DNA of 64,000 nt from Jacaranda mimosifolia (Eukaryota > Streptophyta > Magnoliopsida > Lamiales > Bignoniaceae), in assembly GCA_018894105.1 (NCBI GenBank), contig CM032133.1, forward strand, positions 14,336,501 to 14,400,500. Reading direction: 5' to 3'. Both the position numbers and the translations under genes were made by a program. How positions within the stretch are numbered: the stretch's first letter is position 1; each line of letters begins with the position of its first letter. Under the pieces are notes generated by a model. That model ran no database searches. It saw only the letters and a list, made by a program, of their open reading frames with translations, and was not told the DNA's origin. This document shows positions 22,823 through 33,255 of the stretch, piece after piece.

Positions 22823-23457
22823 TAGGGATGGCAATGGGTCCAAGTAGATAGAAGACCGGTAAAGTAAACGAGTTTTGGGATAAGTATCGAATTTTTATTT
22901 AAAGATCCGATCGGATCCGGGGTTGGTTTTGGGTCTGTCAAATCCACCCCTTATAATAGTGATATTTATTAAATATTATATTATATATTTATAATTAATA
23001 TATTACTCATAAGATTAGGTTCTTCCTTACTTCTTTCAATTTTACAATTTCTTCCCTTTGTTTTACAATTTTACAATATTATATATATATATATATAATT
23101 AATATATTACTCATAATATACAACTTCCTAATCCGTACTTTTATAAAAATTTGATATATGGACTAATGAATTTATGAATTTTGCATCTTTGTATTATATT
23201 GTGAGTTGCCAAATTTATAATCGGTTGCAAAATTTATATTCATGTTTGACAGTTGAAAGTTGCAAAAATTGTACATCAAGTTATGAGGGAAAAGAACAAA
23301 AAAAAAAGAGGTTAGGCGGGTTGGACCCGTCGGGTTCAGGTTCAAATAGGAGGCAGGGTGGGGCGGGGCGGGCGGGGCGGAGTGGATGTTAGGTCCCAAT
23401 AGGCTACATGTGGGCTGGGTCCCGCGTCCTGCCAAACCTGCCACGTTGCCATCCCTA
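22823..23457. mobile_element. hAT-like MITE
   Basis: The ends are tagggatggcaatggg and, inverted, tagggatggcaacgtgg, a terminus common in plant hAT MITEs. The flanking octamers atcccgta (22815-22822) and atcttgca (23458-23465) match at 5 of 8 positions, with only C/T differences. Inside are G-rich sub-termini (23331-23400) and an internal duplication of attaatatattactcata (about 22996 and 23098). There is no coding capacity. Confidence 0.7.
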
Positions 23458-23497
23458 ATCTTGCAATCCAACGTGACCATCATTAAAGAGACGCATT

Positions 23498-24560
23498 TGT
23501 GAATCCAATTTTAGCTCAATAATTGAGAGTATTATACTTAATCAAATTTATAAATTTTTATATTAATTTGAATCTCTCATTGAGGAGATGTCCATTGAAT
23601 GCTTATTTACCAATATTAATTAAGATTTTTTGAATTAGAAAATTGATGCTAAAGTTGATGAGTTATAAGATGATGATCAATGAAGAATGATAAGAATCAA
23701 AGGAATATATAGAAAAAGAAGGCATCCCATATTGGAAGAGGAAGCTAAAACAAGCTAACTTATATAGCTTGGGTTTTGTCTAAGGGGATAGACCCCTTTT
23801 GGGACATCCAAGTCTTTAGAGGGGGAGGACATACATGAGTGTATGTTTGATTTCAAGACCACGGGCACATGTACGTTGCCCACCCGTCTAGCTCAGCTCC
23901 AAGTGGAGTATTTAATCTTTTAATTATATGTAACCCTCTAAAATTTATTTTTATTAACCATGACTCTTTGAAATTTATTTTAACTCTTCCAAGACAATTA
24001 AAGATTTGTGTCTTCTCTTCCAAGAAATGTCTTTTAAGTTGTTCAAACATGAATAATGTCAGTTAATTCAAATTCATGTTTTTTTGTCAGTAGTTGCAAC
24101 TCTACATATGTTATGATATAACTTATAAATAGGAGTGCTTAGAACCAAACCAAACTACTAGAAATCCAAAGCATACAAAAGTATTCTGTATGTTTACTCT
24201 ACACTACATATATATATATATGTACATAGTCCATATAAAAAGAGTTCCAAGTTAGTAGAAATTTGTCAATTTGTTCTATTGGAGTGCTACCTTAGATTGA
24301 AGGAAGCCATTGTATCTTGAGAGGTTAATTGCCATGAGCCTTCTAGCACCATAAGAGGGGTAATATAACCTTAAGGAGACTATTGGAGCAACAAGTCTTG
24401 ACTTGCACTTTTCTTGTTTGTTACTGCATTCATCAACGATAAGTAGGTTTTTTGCTTGCTCTCCACTTTTATGTGTTGTTTATCATGATAAATTACTATC
24501 TTGCCTAGTTATATGCTCTCAGATATAGCCCAAGTATGCACGGTCACTAATTTTCTAACA
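23498..24560 (+). repeat. Copia-2 5' LTR
   Basis: It starts tgtgaatccaattttagc and ends ttttctaaca. It pairs with 27885-29034 over its length (shared: attggaagaggaagctaaa, ctagaaccaaaccaaacta, gcacgrtcactaatttt). Confidence 0.85.
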
Positions 24561-25019
24561 ATCCTAAGGCTATAATTTGTTCCATTTACTTGAGTTGATT
24601 TAAGTTCTTGATATGTTACTATCCAGCTGAGCGCATGTTTAGAGTTCATGTTCTGTACTTGTGTTAAAGAATATACAATTCTGCCATAAGAAGCCTTTGA
24701 TTCTATTGAAATTTATTGCTCTGAATGGTGTTTTGTTTAGTTTTAGTTCTGCCTATGTAAAGATGAATCAATATTTATTTTGATTTCTAAATTGTTCATT
24801 CAATTCTGTGTTAGACATAAAAAATATTTTTATTTTTTATTTTGTATCTCTATTTTGTGACAAATCTTTACTAAAATATTTTATACATTCTGTAAAGAAA
24901 ATAATCTAGGTCGTTTTATTATTTGTACTATTTATGTCATTTAAAATTTTTGTTGCTTGTGAAAATTATAAAGTTCATATTTATTTGGTTCTAGGTTGTT
25001 GCGATTTACTTGAAATAAT

Positions 25020-26110
25020 TATTTCAGAAATTAAGACATAGTAAACAATGGCATGCTTGCTATCAACATTGAGTCCAACATAAGTGATGTTAGTAATGGA
25101 GGACATCCTATTCTAGTCACTCCTGTTTCAGTTGCTCTTGTCATGGTTGGACAGGTAGAAAAGCCCGAGAAGTTCGATGGGTGTGATTTTTTAAGAGGTG
25201 GCAGCAGAAGATACTGTTTTATCTCACAACCTTGAACTTGGCGAGGTTTTTACATGGAAATGCTCTCCACTTGTTGAAAACTTGGATATGGAATCAATAG
25301 CTACTGTGGATGCATAGATTCATTCTGACTTTCTATGTAGAAGTTACATCTTGAATAGGTTGGATATATAACATGCTATACAATGTGTACAATCCAATTG
25401 CTATAGTTAAGAAACTATGGGGTCACTTGACAAAATATACAATATAGAAGATGCTGACATAAAAAAATTTGTAATCAGTAAGTTTCTTGATTTTGTTATG
25501 GTTGACTAAAAAATCTATCATATCTCTAATGTATGAATATCAAATGATGCTCCATGAGTTAGTGACTAAAGGAATAGCGCTGAGAGAACTATTTCATGTG
25601 GCAGCCTTGGTAGAGAAATTAATTCCAGGTTGGGGGACTTCAAGAATTACCTTAAGCATAAGTTCAAGGAATCGAATCTTGAAGACCTTATTCTCAAATT
25701 GAGGATTGAGGAAGACAATAGACTTCAAAGAAGAAAAGTGGTGGGAATAACCTTGAAGTGAAAACATAGTGGAGTAAGGTCCATTCAATGAAAAGAGAAG
25801 AGGGATGCTCTTAAGGGAAATAAAAACAAGAAAAAGTTTGATGGATATTGTTATATCTATGGCGAACTAGTCATCAAGCCAAAGATTGTCATCATTTGCA
25901 ACAAGTTGGGGCTTCAAATAAGAAAAAGACAACCCATTGAACAAATTAAAGGTGTTAAAACTTTTTGATGGAGTAGAAGACATGCACTTGGCTATTGTGA
26001 TTTCTGAGGTAAACTTAGTTAAAAGTCAAAGGTTATGGTGGGTTGAGACTAGGGTCACATCCCATGTTTGTGCTAACAAAAACATGCATACAACATAAAA
26101 TGAGACTAAG
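25020..26110 (+). pseudogene. Copia-2 gag and protease start
   Basis: An ATG-initiated frame near 25048 stops early. Family motifs are then read in changing frames: VGQVEKPEKFDG, YLTTLNLARFLHGNA, KLWGHL, YQMMLHELVTKG and LIEEDNRLQRRK-like. A damaged zinc knuckle lies around 25850-25900. WWVET..TSHVC near 26040 corresponds to the protease active-site region, but the catalytic Asp-Thr/Ser-Gly is not intact. Confidence 0.7.
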
Positions 26111-26122
26111 GATGAAAACTTA

Positions 26123-26580
26123 TTGATGGAAAATTCCTCAAGCTCCAAAGTCTATGGAGTTGGTAAAGTGATTCTGAAGATGACATCAAGAAAAAAGTTG
26201 CCACCTAAACAATGGCACGTAAAATTTGACCAAATCATACTTGAAAATAGCTTTAGGATCAATGAGTGCATGCGTGTGCATCAAGGGTATCACTTCCAAG
26301 TATATCATTGCATGTCTACATGTAGATGGCATGCTAATTATGGGAAGCGATAGTAATGTAATTCAAGATACGGAAAACTTGCTAAGTAGCAGTTTTGATA
26401 TAAAAGACAAGAGAGGAGCGGATGTGATCCTTGGAATAAAAATTATCAAAATATCTAATGGATTAGTGCTGATACAATCTCATTATATAGACAAAGTTAA
26501 AGTTCTTGAGATAAGAACATGGCCTTGTGAAGACTACCATATATTTGAATCCACAACTTACCAAAAATAAAGGTGAAGGA
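26123..26580 (+). pseudogene. Copia-2 protease fused to RT C-terminal part
   Basis: A single open frame (26123-26353) passes from the protease end (GVGKVILKMTS) directly into an RT motif (PPKQWHVKFDQIILEN). Integrase and the N-terminal half of RT are therefore deleted in frame, with the junction at about 26199-26203. A frameshift near 26270 moves RT to the next frame (26226-26570), with YIIACLHVDGMLIMGS replacing the usual Y-V-D-D-containing segment and SSSFDIKDKRGADVILGIKI following. Confidence 0.8.
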
Positions 26581-26599
26581 AGGATCAACTAAAGTATGC

Positions 26600-27252
26600 A
26601 CGCATAATTGGGAGCCTTGTGTAAAATCATGAATTACACAAGTCCTGATATAGCATATGCTATTGGTAGGCTAAATAGATTTACTAGCAATTATGTCAAG
26701 AGTATTAGACCACATTAATTAGAATCTTAACGTATTTGAAGCACACCTTAAGTTATGGATTGCATTAAACAAGATATCCAACTGTAAGAGATGGATACAA
26801 CGATGCAAATTAGATGTTAGACTCTATCAAAACTAAGTCCACATGTAGATATGTTTTCACTTTAGGATGAAGGGAAATTTCATGGAAGTCCTTGAAAAAA
26901 ACCTACATAGCCAGATCGACTATAAAATTTGAGCTCATTGCGTCAGATAAGACAGGCGAGAAAGCTAAATGCCTATCCATTTATCCTTAACTAGCCCAAA
27001 TCTACATCTATAATTTGTATTCATTGTGATAGCCAATCTTCTATTAGGAGGGCACAAACTAGTATGTACAATGGCAAGTTTATATGTATACGTCATAGAC
27101 ATAATACCATTAGACAATTGCTCTCTAGTAGTATTATCTCTATTGGCTATATGAAGCCAAAGGAGAATGTTGTGTATCCGTTAACCAAAGTTGTAAATAG
27201 AGAGCAAGTTAATAAATTATTAAGGATAATGGGACTTAAGCCTTTAAAATAA
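26600..27252 (+). pseudogene. Copia-2 RNase H remnant
   Basis: Scattered RNase H motifs (YTSPDIAYAIGRL-like at 26640, TKST-like later) end in an intact C-terminal frame at 27064-27252: RHNTIRQLLSS, GYMKPKENVVYPLTK and IMGLKPLK, then stop. This is the normal C-terminus of copia pol. Confidence 0.8.
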
Positions 27253-27884
27253 ATGAAACACCATAATGGGAATCCTACCTATGTGATTGGAGATCCTAAG
27301 AGACATGTTTAAAGGGAAAAATAAGTTGTTGTATCTCAACGTGGAAGCATTGTGGGGGTCCAATCTCCATCACACTCCCATGGTAAGTAGACAATGCCAT
27401 TTACAAATGATTGAGGTTAAGCTATGCTTTTATGGCTTTTATACCTTGAATCTTCAAGTGAGGGTGCAGTAGGAACATCTTAATAAGAAGCACCCATGTG
27501 AGTAGGGACTAAGCTGGTCCTATGAGAACTTTAAAGCTGAATTCTCATAAAGTACTCATGAATCTCAAGAGCTGTTCAGAGCTGAAATAAACGCAATCGT
27601 AAGACTTAAACTGACTATTGAGTGGAGTTAAATGAAGTTCTATTATCTTAGTGTAACACAAAATTCGAATAGGTCAAGCTATCATGTTCAATGGTTGGTG
27701 AGTGCATCCGGTAGTTCTCACTAAGGAAGGTTCAAAACCACAAGCTACATATCCTGATGCAGTTTCACTCAAGTTGGAACTTTTTTGTGTATTTGCACTA
27801 TTTACACTACTAACGAGATAATTTTCCATTAACTGTGGGGGTGGGGGAGGAGGAGTTAAGAAAATTTTGATAAATAGACCCATT
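27253..27884 (+). other. Copia-2 3' untranslated part and purine tract
   Basis: It has no open frame of note. A purine-rich tract (gtgggggtgggggaggagga, 27835-27854) about 30 bp before the 3' LTR is a candidate polypurine tract. Confidence 0.5.
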
Positions 27885-29034
27885 TGAGGACCCAATTTTA
27901 GCTCTAGTATTGAGAGCATTGTACTTAATGAAATTTATAAATTCTTATATTAATTTGAACATCTCACCGAGGAAATGTTCATTGAGTGTTTATATACCAA
28001 AATTCATTAAGGTTTGAATGAGAAAATTGATGCCAAAGTTGATAAGTTATGAGAGGATGACAAGGAATTATAAGAACTAAAGTAGTAGTAAAAGAAGCCA
28101 TCCTACATTGGAAGAGGAAGCTAAAACAAGCTAGTTTATATAGCTTGGGTTTTGATTTAGTGGTTTGACCCCTTGGGTGTACCTAAGTCTTTGAAGGGAA
28201 GAGGACCTACTTGAATATGAATTTGATTTCAAGATCACACATGCCAACGTGCTACCCGCCCACCTACCCGGCCAGCTCGGCCAGAGGCAAGGTGTAGGTG
28301 CGGTCAAGGCTTATATCTTTTGGACCTAATTTAATTAAAATAATTATTTAAATTATTTTTAAACTTTATTTTAATTATATGTAACCCTACAGAATTTATT
28401 TGTATTAAATGTGACTCTTCAAAATTTATTTTAACTCTTCCAAAATAATAAAGAGTTGTGTTTCCTTTGCAAGAAGTATCTTTTAAGCTGTTCGGACTTG
28501 AATCATGTATGTTAATCAAATTCATATCTTGTTATCAATGGTTGCAACTTTGCATAGAGTCATGATACGACTTACAAATAAGAGTGCCTAGAACCAAACC
28601 AAACTACTAAAACTCCGAAGCATACATAAGAATTCTATCTGTTCACTACACTGCACATATTTATACACAGTCCATATAAAAAGAGTTCCAAGTTGGTAGA
28701 AGATTTCCAGTTCGTTGTACTAGTATGCTAGCTTAGACCAAAGGAATCTATTGTATCTTGAAAGATTATTTTTTAAGAACCTTCTAGCACCGTGTGAGGG
28801 GCAATATAATCTTAAAGAGACTTTGGAGCAATAGACCTCGACTTGTACTTTTCTTGTTCATTATTGCATCCATCAACAATAATTACATTATCTGATTACT
28901 CTCCACTTTGTGTTTTTTATTATAATGAATTATTGATTTCCTAGTTAATATTTGTTATGCATTATGTGTTCTATTTATATGCTCACACATATAGCACATA
29001 CAACACAAGTATGCACGATCACTAATTTTCTAAC
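27885..29034 (+). repeat. Copia-2 3' LTR
   Basis: It starts tgaggacccaattttagc and ends cactaattttctaac. It is about 90 bp longer than the 5' copy because of small insertions (28230-28345, 28930-29000). Confidence 0.8.
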
Positions 29035-29168
29035 CGTGCATAAGGGTGCTAAGCATTTTGCCCTTGGGGGTGAACACAGTAATTTTGGAAAAATGTGAAA
29101 CATAGAATTTTGATAGAGAAAACTATTTGCTTCAAAGGACAATGATGAAATTTTGAGTGTAGAAGGGT

Positions 29169-30494
29169 AGGACTATTAACGGATATTAAACTGGTCGGAT
29201 ACATTGTATCTGGTATTTGTATTTATTTACATTTATAATATTTGTATTCATATCTGAAAGATAGTTAATAACATTTGAATTCGTATCTGTTGGATATTAA
29301 TCGAATTTGGATATATGATATATCTGTATTCGATTACATTTATTAGGATACATTCGTTTATTAATATCCAAATATCCATTTACAAATATTCAATATCCGC
29401 TTACAAATATCCCAATATCCATTTACAAATATTCATTTTTGTATAATATTTTAATATAACTTAAAGAAAATTAGATTTTATGATAACTATTGAATATTGA
29501 CATTTAATTTTAAATATGTAAATATTAATAATGTTAGTCAATAAATTAAATTATTCTTTGTTATTAATATTTTGAGGTTTAAGGTCTATAGTGTTGTGGG
29601 GTTTTAGGATTTAAAGTTTAAGTTTTATAATTAAGTAAATTTTATTAGTTTTCTGAATTACTAACACTACAAATGTACAAAATAAAATAATGAATTGATA
29701 TATTCATCTTGTATTATACGTATAAAGTATAGTTAAATATTTCAAAATATTTAATGTTGCTTTATCTAGTTAATACTTTTAGTACTTTACCACTTTATTT
29801 TAAAATTAAAAAATTAGTTATTCTTGATTTAGTTATTTTTTATTAATGATTGACTTTATGATTAATTAATATTAATAAAATGACTAGAACATAAAATATT
29901 TATAAAGTCAAGCAACAATAACTTTATATTGATTAACTTTATCGTTCATATATTGATTTTTCAATTTTTTCTTGATTTAATATTGTTTAATTATTATTAC
30001 TACTATCTATAGATTCTTCATAATCCTTAACTATTATTTTTTATTATTAATATTTTAATTACTAATTCATACTTAAATTTATTTATATAAAGATGATGAG
30101 TTTTTGTCAAAAAAATAAAAATAATTTATTATGCATAATAATATAGCATATTAGATAATTTTTTAAATATTATTTATATTTTAAAATATATGAAAAAAAT
30201 ATAAATTTATTATATATAATATTTTTTAAAATATTATTTATCAATTACGAATGATGGATTTAAATAAGTTATGAAAAATTAAGTATATAAACGGATATAT
30301 CCAATGGATATATATTCAAAGCAAATAGTAAACATATAGAATATACAATTACCTTATTTGTATCCATTTACAGTCGAATATCTACTAATCGAATACGGGA
30401 TAATATCCACTTTAAACAGATACAGATAATACGCTTATAAACAAATTCAGATGCAAACAGCAAATAAATTTTTGAATATCCATTTATAGCCCCA
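29169..30494. mobile_element. hAT-like element A (1.3 kb)
   Basis: A perfect 8-bp duplication agaagggt flanks it (29161-29168 and 30495-30502), the hAT hallmark. The ends are (t)aggactattaacggatatt and, inverted, tggggctataaatggatatt. Subterminal ggatat / atatcc words are repeated in both orientations over ~250 bp at each end. The interior is AT-rich and non-coding, so the element is non-autonomous. It matches most of element B in reverse orientation. Confidence 0.85.
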
Positions 30495-30502
30495 AGAAGG
30501 GT

Positions 30503-31960
30503 AAAATGATCACTTTTACCTTTTTGGTGGAAACTAGGAAAGAATTACCTAAAAAATTAGAAAAAAAGTTGAAAAAATACAAAAAAAAAATATTTGAAAA
30601 TCTTTTGAGGTGCATGAGAATGCCATTTTCAACATTATCTAGAAACAAAAAAATGGATCAGGCTTGATGTCTAATAACCAAAATACCCCTACATGCAAAG
30701 AAAGAAGAAACAACCCAAAAAAAAATACAAAAAAAAGAAAAAAAAAAAAGAAATACATTGTCAAGCCCACAACAAACAAATTACACTTTAAAGTAACAAA
30801 AGATAGGTAATTAAGGTAGATTTCATTACAAATGTTTGATTTATCCTAACGAAACTATTGAATTTTTGTTACCAACAAGCTCATCTTAAGCAACCAAATA
30901 AAAATGTTGTTATCTTTTAACAAAATTTGTTACTTTGAATTTTTTATGTTCGTAACTAAATAAATATTTGACATGAAAAATACGATTTTATTACATGTAA
31001 TATTTTCAGACATATTTATAACAAAAATTCATACTTTTCGTAACAGTAAAATGTTCGCTACAAACAAAATATATTGTTGCAAATTTTTCGTTACTAAAGA
31101 AATTAACTTGCTCTAAAAATTTTGCCTCCAAAATTCAATTGTACACATATGGTAACAATTATTTTCATTCCCAATTTATAAATGCCAATTAAATTAATTT
31201 TCCATTCATAATTTTTGAGTTGAACTTTTCTTTAAGAAATATGGTTCACAATAATGTAAAGAATTTATTAATTAAGTTTCATCTACTTGTTTTATAATTA
31301 GGTTTGACCAATTTTTTAGTGAATTAATTGGTCCGTTGGAGTTTATTTCTAGCCTCTAGGATTGGTTGTGAATGAATTTGCTAGTTACACTAGCTTTCTT
31401 CAAATAATTGGGCCTTCTTTTAAGGATTGAAGTTTAACAAATTTGTAGTAACTTTTGAGTCTTTCATTTAAGGAAAAAACTTGACTAGATTTATGGTGAA
31501 TTAATTAGTGAACTGGACTTTATTTTAGTAGTTGGTGTTGAACAAATGTAAAGTGAACTAAATGGTGAACTAGGCTTAACTAAAATTTTTAGTAAATTAA
31601 TTGTTGAGTTCGGGTTGCTTTTTTTAATAATGGGGTTGAACAAATTTCAAGAGAATTAACTGATAAGTTGGCATTTGTATAAGAAATTAACTATTTTATT
31701 GAATTAATTTGTGTGTGTTTTTTTTTATTTTAAGGATTGCGCTCGAACAAATATAGAGCAAATTACATGGTGAGTTGTTGTTTCATTTAATAAAAAGGCT
31801 TGACCAAATTTTTAATGACTTAATGCGTAAGTTTTACTTTGTTTTAAGAATTGAAATTTAGTGGGTTGGTGAATTGGAATTTATGAATTGGATTTAACAC
31901 TAATTTAAAGAATTAATTAATTAAGCTTATCTAACTTATGTTTTATAAAAAAAAATTTTT
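30503..31960. repeat. GTAAC-rich repeat, copy 1, and aattgggctt host repeat
   Basis: From about 30770 the words gttac / gtaac are dense. The stretch including tttgttactttgaattttt, atgttcgtaactaaata and cacatatggtaac recurs in the same order at 37120-37560. From 31180 it continues into DNA with repeated ttaattggtgaattggg phrases, also shared with 36200-37120 and 37560-37760. It is non-coding. Confidence 0.7.
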
Positions 31961-32137
31961 GTTGTTGTTGAAAGAAAGCGAAAATATTTTTACTAAGATA
32001 CCAAGCCAACAACATTACAGATTACATCATTTTAAGAGACCTTATTTAAATACAACACTAAGGCATTCTTTGCAAGATAATGAGTACAAACATTAGCCGC
32101 TTGTCGAACATGTAAAAATGAAACTTACTGAACACAA

Positions 32138-32566
32138 CTAATTAAGAGATTGTTTGGCATAAGAGAGAATGGGACCAATTGCCGACAAATTATCTAATGG
32201 ATCTTGTAAAGCAGCAATCAGGATAGCACAATCCCCTTCAATTTGGATTGCCGACCAAGCGTAAGCTGCAGCCATCTCACAAGCAACCTTTGCTGCATAA
32301 GCTTCCGCGGCTTCTGGTTCAACCAGACAAGGGAGTAAGTTTAGAAATCTAGGGGACACACACCTACCACCGCTATCTCTAGCCACAACTCTAATACCAA
32401 TTGAGCGATGTTTGTTAAATACTGCCGCATTAAAATTAAGCTTCAAAACACCATCAACTGGAGCAGACCGAGCACTGACACTATAATTCAGTCTAAGAAC
32501 AGAAAGGAACAAAACAAACTGATGAAACTTGTGTAGAAAAGCAGAAACGGAATGAATAACTTCCAA
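32138..32566 (-). pseudogene. LINE RNase H (RVT_3-like)
   Basis: 142 codons. DGVLKLNFNAAVF is the first catalytic strand with the usual Asp replaced by Asn. EPEAAEAYAAKVA and IQIEGDCAILIAAL match the second and third conserved regions. The frame differs from the upstream zinc-finger frame, so the protein is broken. Loss of the first Asp alone would abolish cleavage. Confidence 0.8.
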
Positions 32567-32572
32567 AGGAGT

Positions 32573-33080
32573 TCACCAGTCTTCTCCAAATTTACAATGA
32601 TTTTTGCGATACCAAATACTCCAACAACACACAATAAAGAAATCAAACTCCTTGGTATCAAGACACTCAAAGACATGCCGAAACCATGTGTAAACTGTGC
32701 AATCAGGATGATATAATGGAGCATTAGGCAAATTTGATAATGCCCACACCGGCCGCACAAAATTGCACGTAAGAAGACAATGTATAGCATCTTCAGTCAA
32801 GTGTTCACATAAATCAGACAAAGCATTAGACGATATTCTTTTATCAACGAGCAAAGAATTTGTAGGTAGGAAATTTCTGCAAGCACGCCAAGGAAAATGT
32901 TTAACCTTAGGGTGAAGGTTGCTTGTCCAAATGAATTGATAATCTTCAATCCCTGATCTGCTAGAAGGTCCTTTAGCAGATTATATCATCCTTTTCTTAA
33001 TTGAAACCGCAAGATAGTACACTGAATTAACCGCGAAGACACCTGTCCTAGAATAATGCCAAACAAGCCAGTCCACAATG
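32573..33080 (-). pseudogene. LINE zf-RVT region
   Basis: The open frame 32573-32854 contains LCEHLTEDAIHCLLTC and VRPVW, matching the zf-RVT pattern with one cysteine changed. CCWSIWYRKNHCKFG follows, the usual start of the linker to RNase H. The frame upstream to about 33080 can be read with interruptions. Confidence 0.75.
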
Positions 33081-33255
33081 TTGCTACTAACCAACTTTTA
33101 GTGAATTGGTAAATTGGGTTTTCTTATGAAGTGGGCTTCACATTAATATAGAAAACTGATTAATTAGGCTTGACTTACTGAATTTTTCATGATTGGGCTT
33201 AACCAATTTTTTGTGAATTGGCAAATTGAGTTTCACATTAGTTTGAAGAATCAAT

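Larger units (their letters stand above)
23498..29034 (+). mobile_element. Copia-2: Ty1/copia retrotransposon lacking integrase
   Basis: Two ~1.1-kb LTRs in direct orientation (23498-24560 and 27885-29034) enclose a 3.3-kb interior with gag, a protease trace, the end of RT and the end of RNase H in plus-strand order. The LTRs are clearly diverged and the frames carry many stops, so the copy is old. The flanks share gcat (23493-23496 and 29038-29041), not a full 5-mer. I could not identify the PBS. Confidence 0.85.
31961..33095 (-). mobile_element. LINE 3' end, 5'-truncated
   Basis: It is on the minus strand. It begins (5') at a WLVWHYSRTG motif near 33075, passes PKVKHFPWRACRNFLPTNSLL (the conserved zf-RVT lead), the zf-RVT and an RNase H, and ends in a caacaacaacaaaaa tail (31961-31975). 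No reverse transcriptase palm or endonuclease is present: this is the usual 5' truncation of LINE copies. It inserted into the aattgggctt repeat. Confidence 0.8.
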
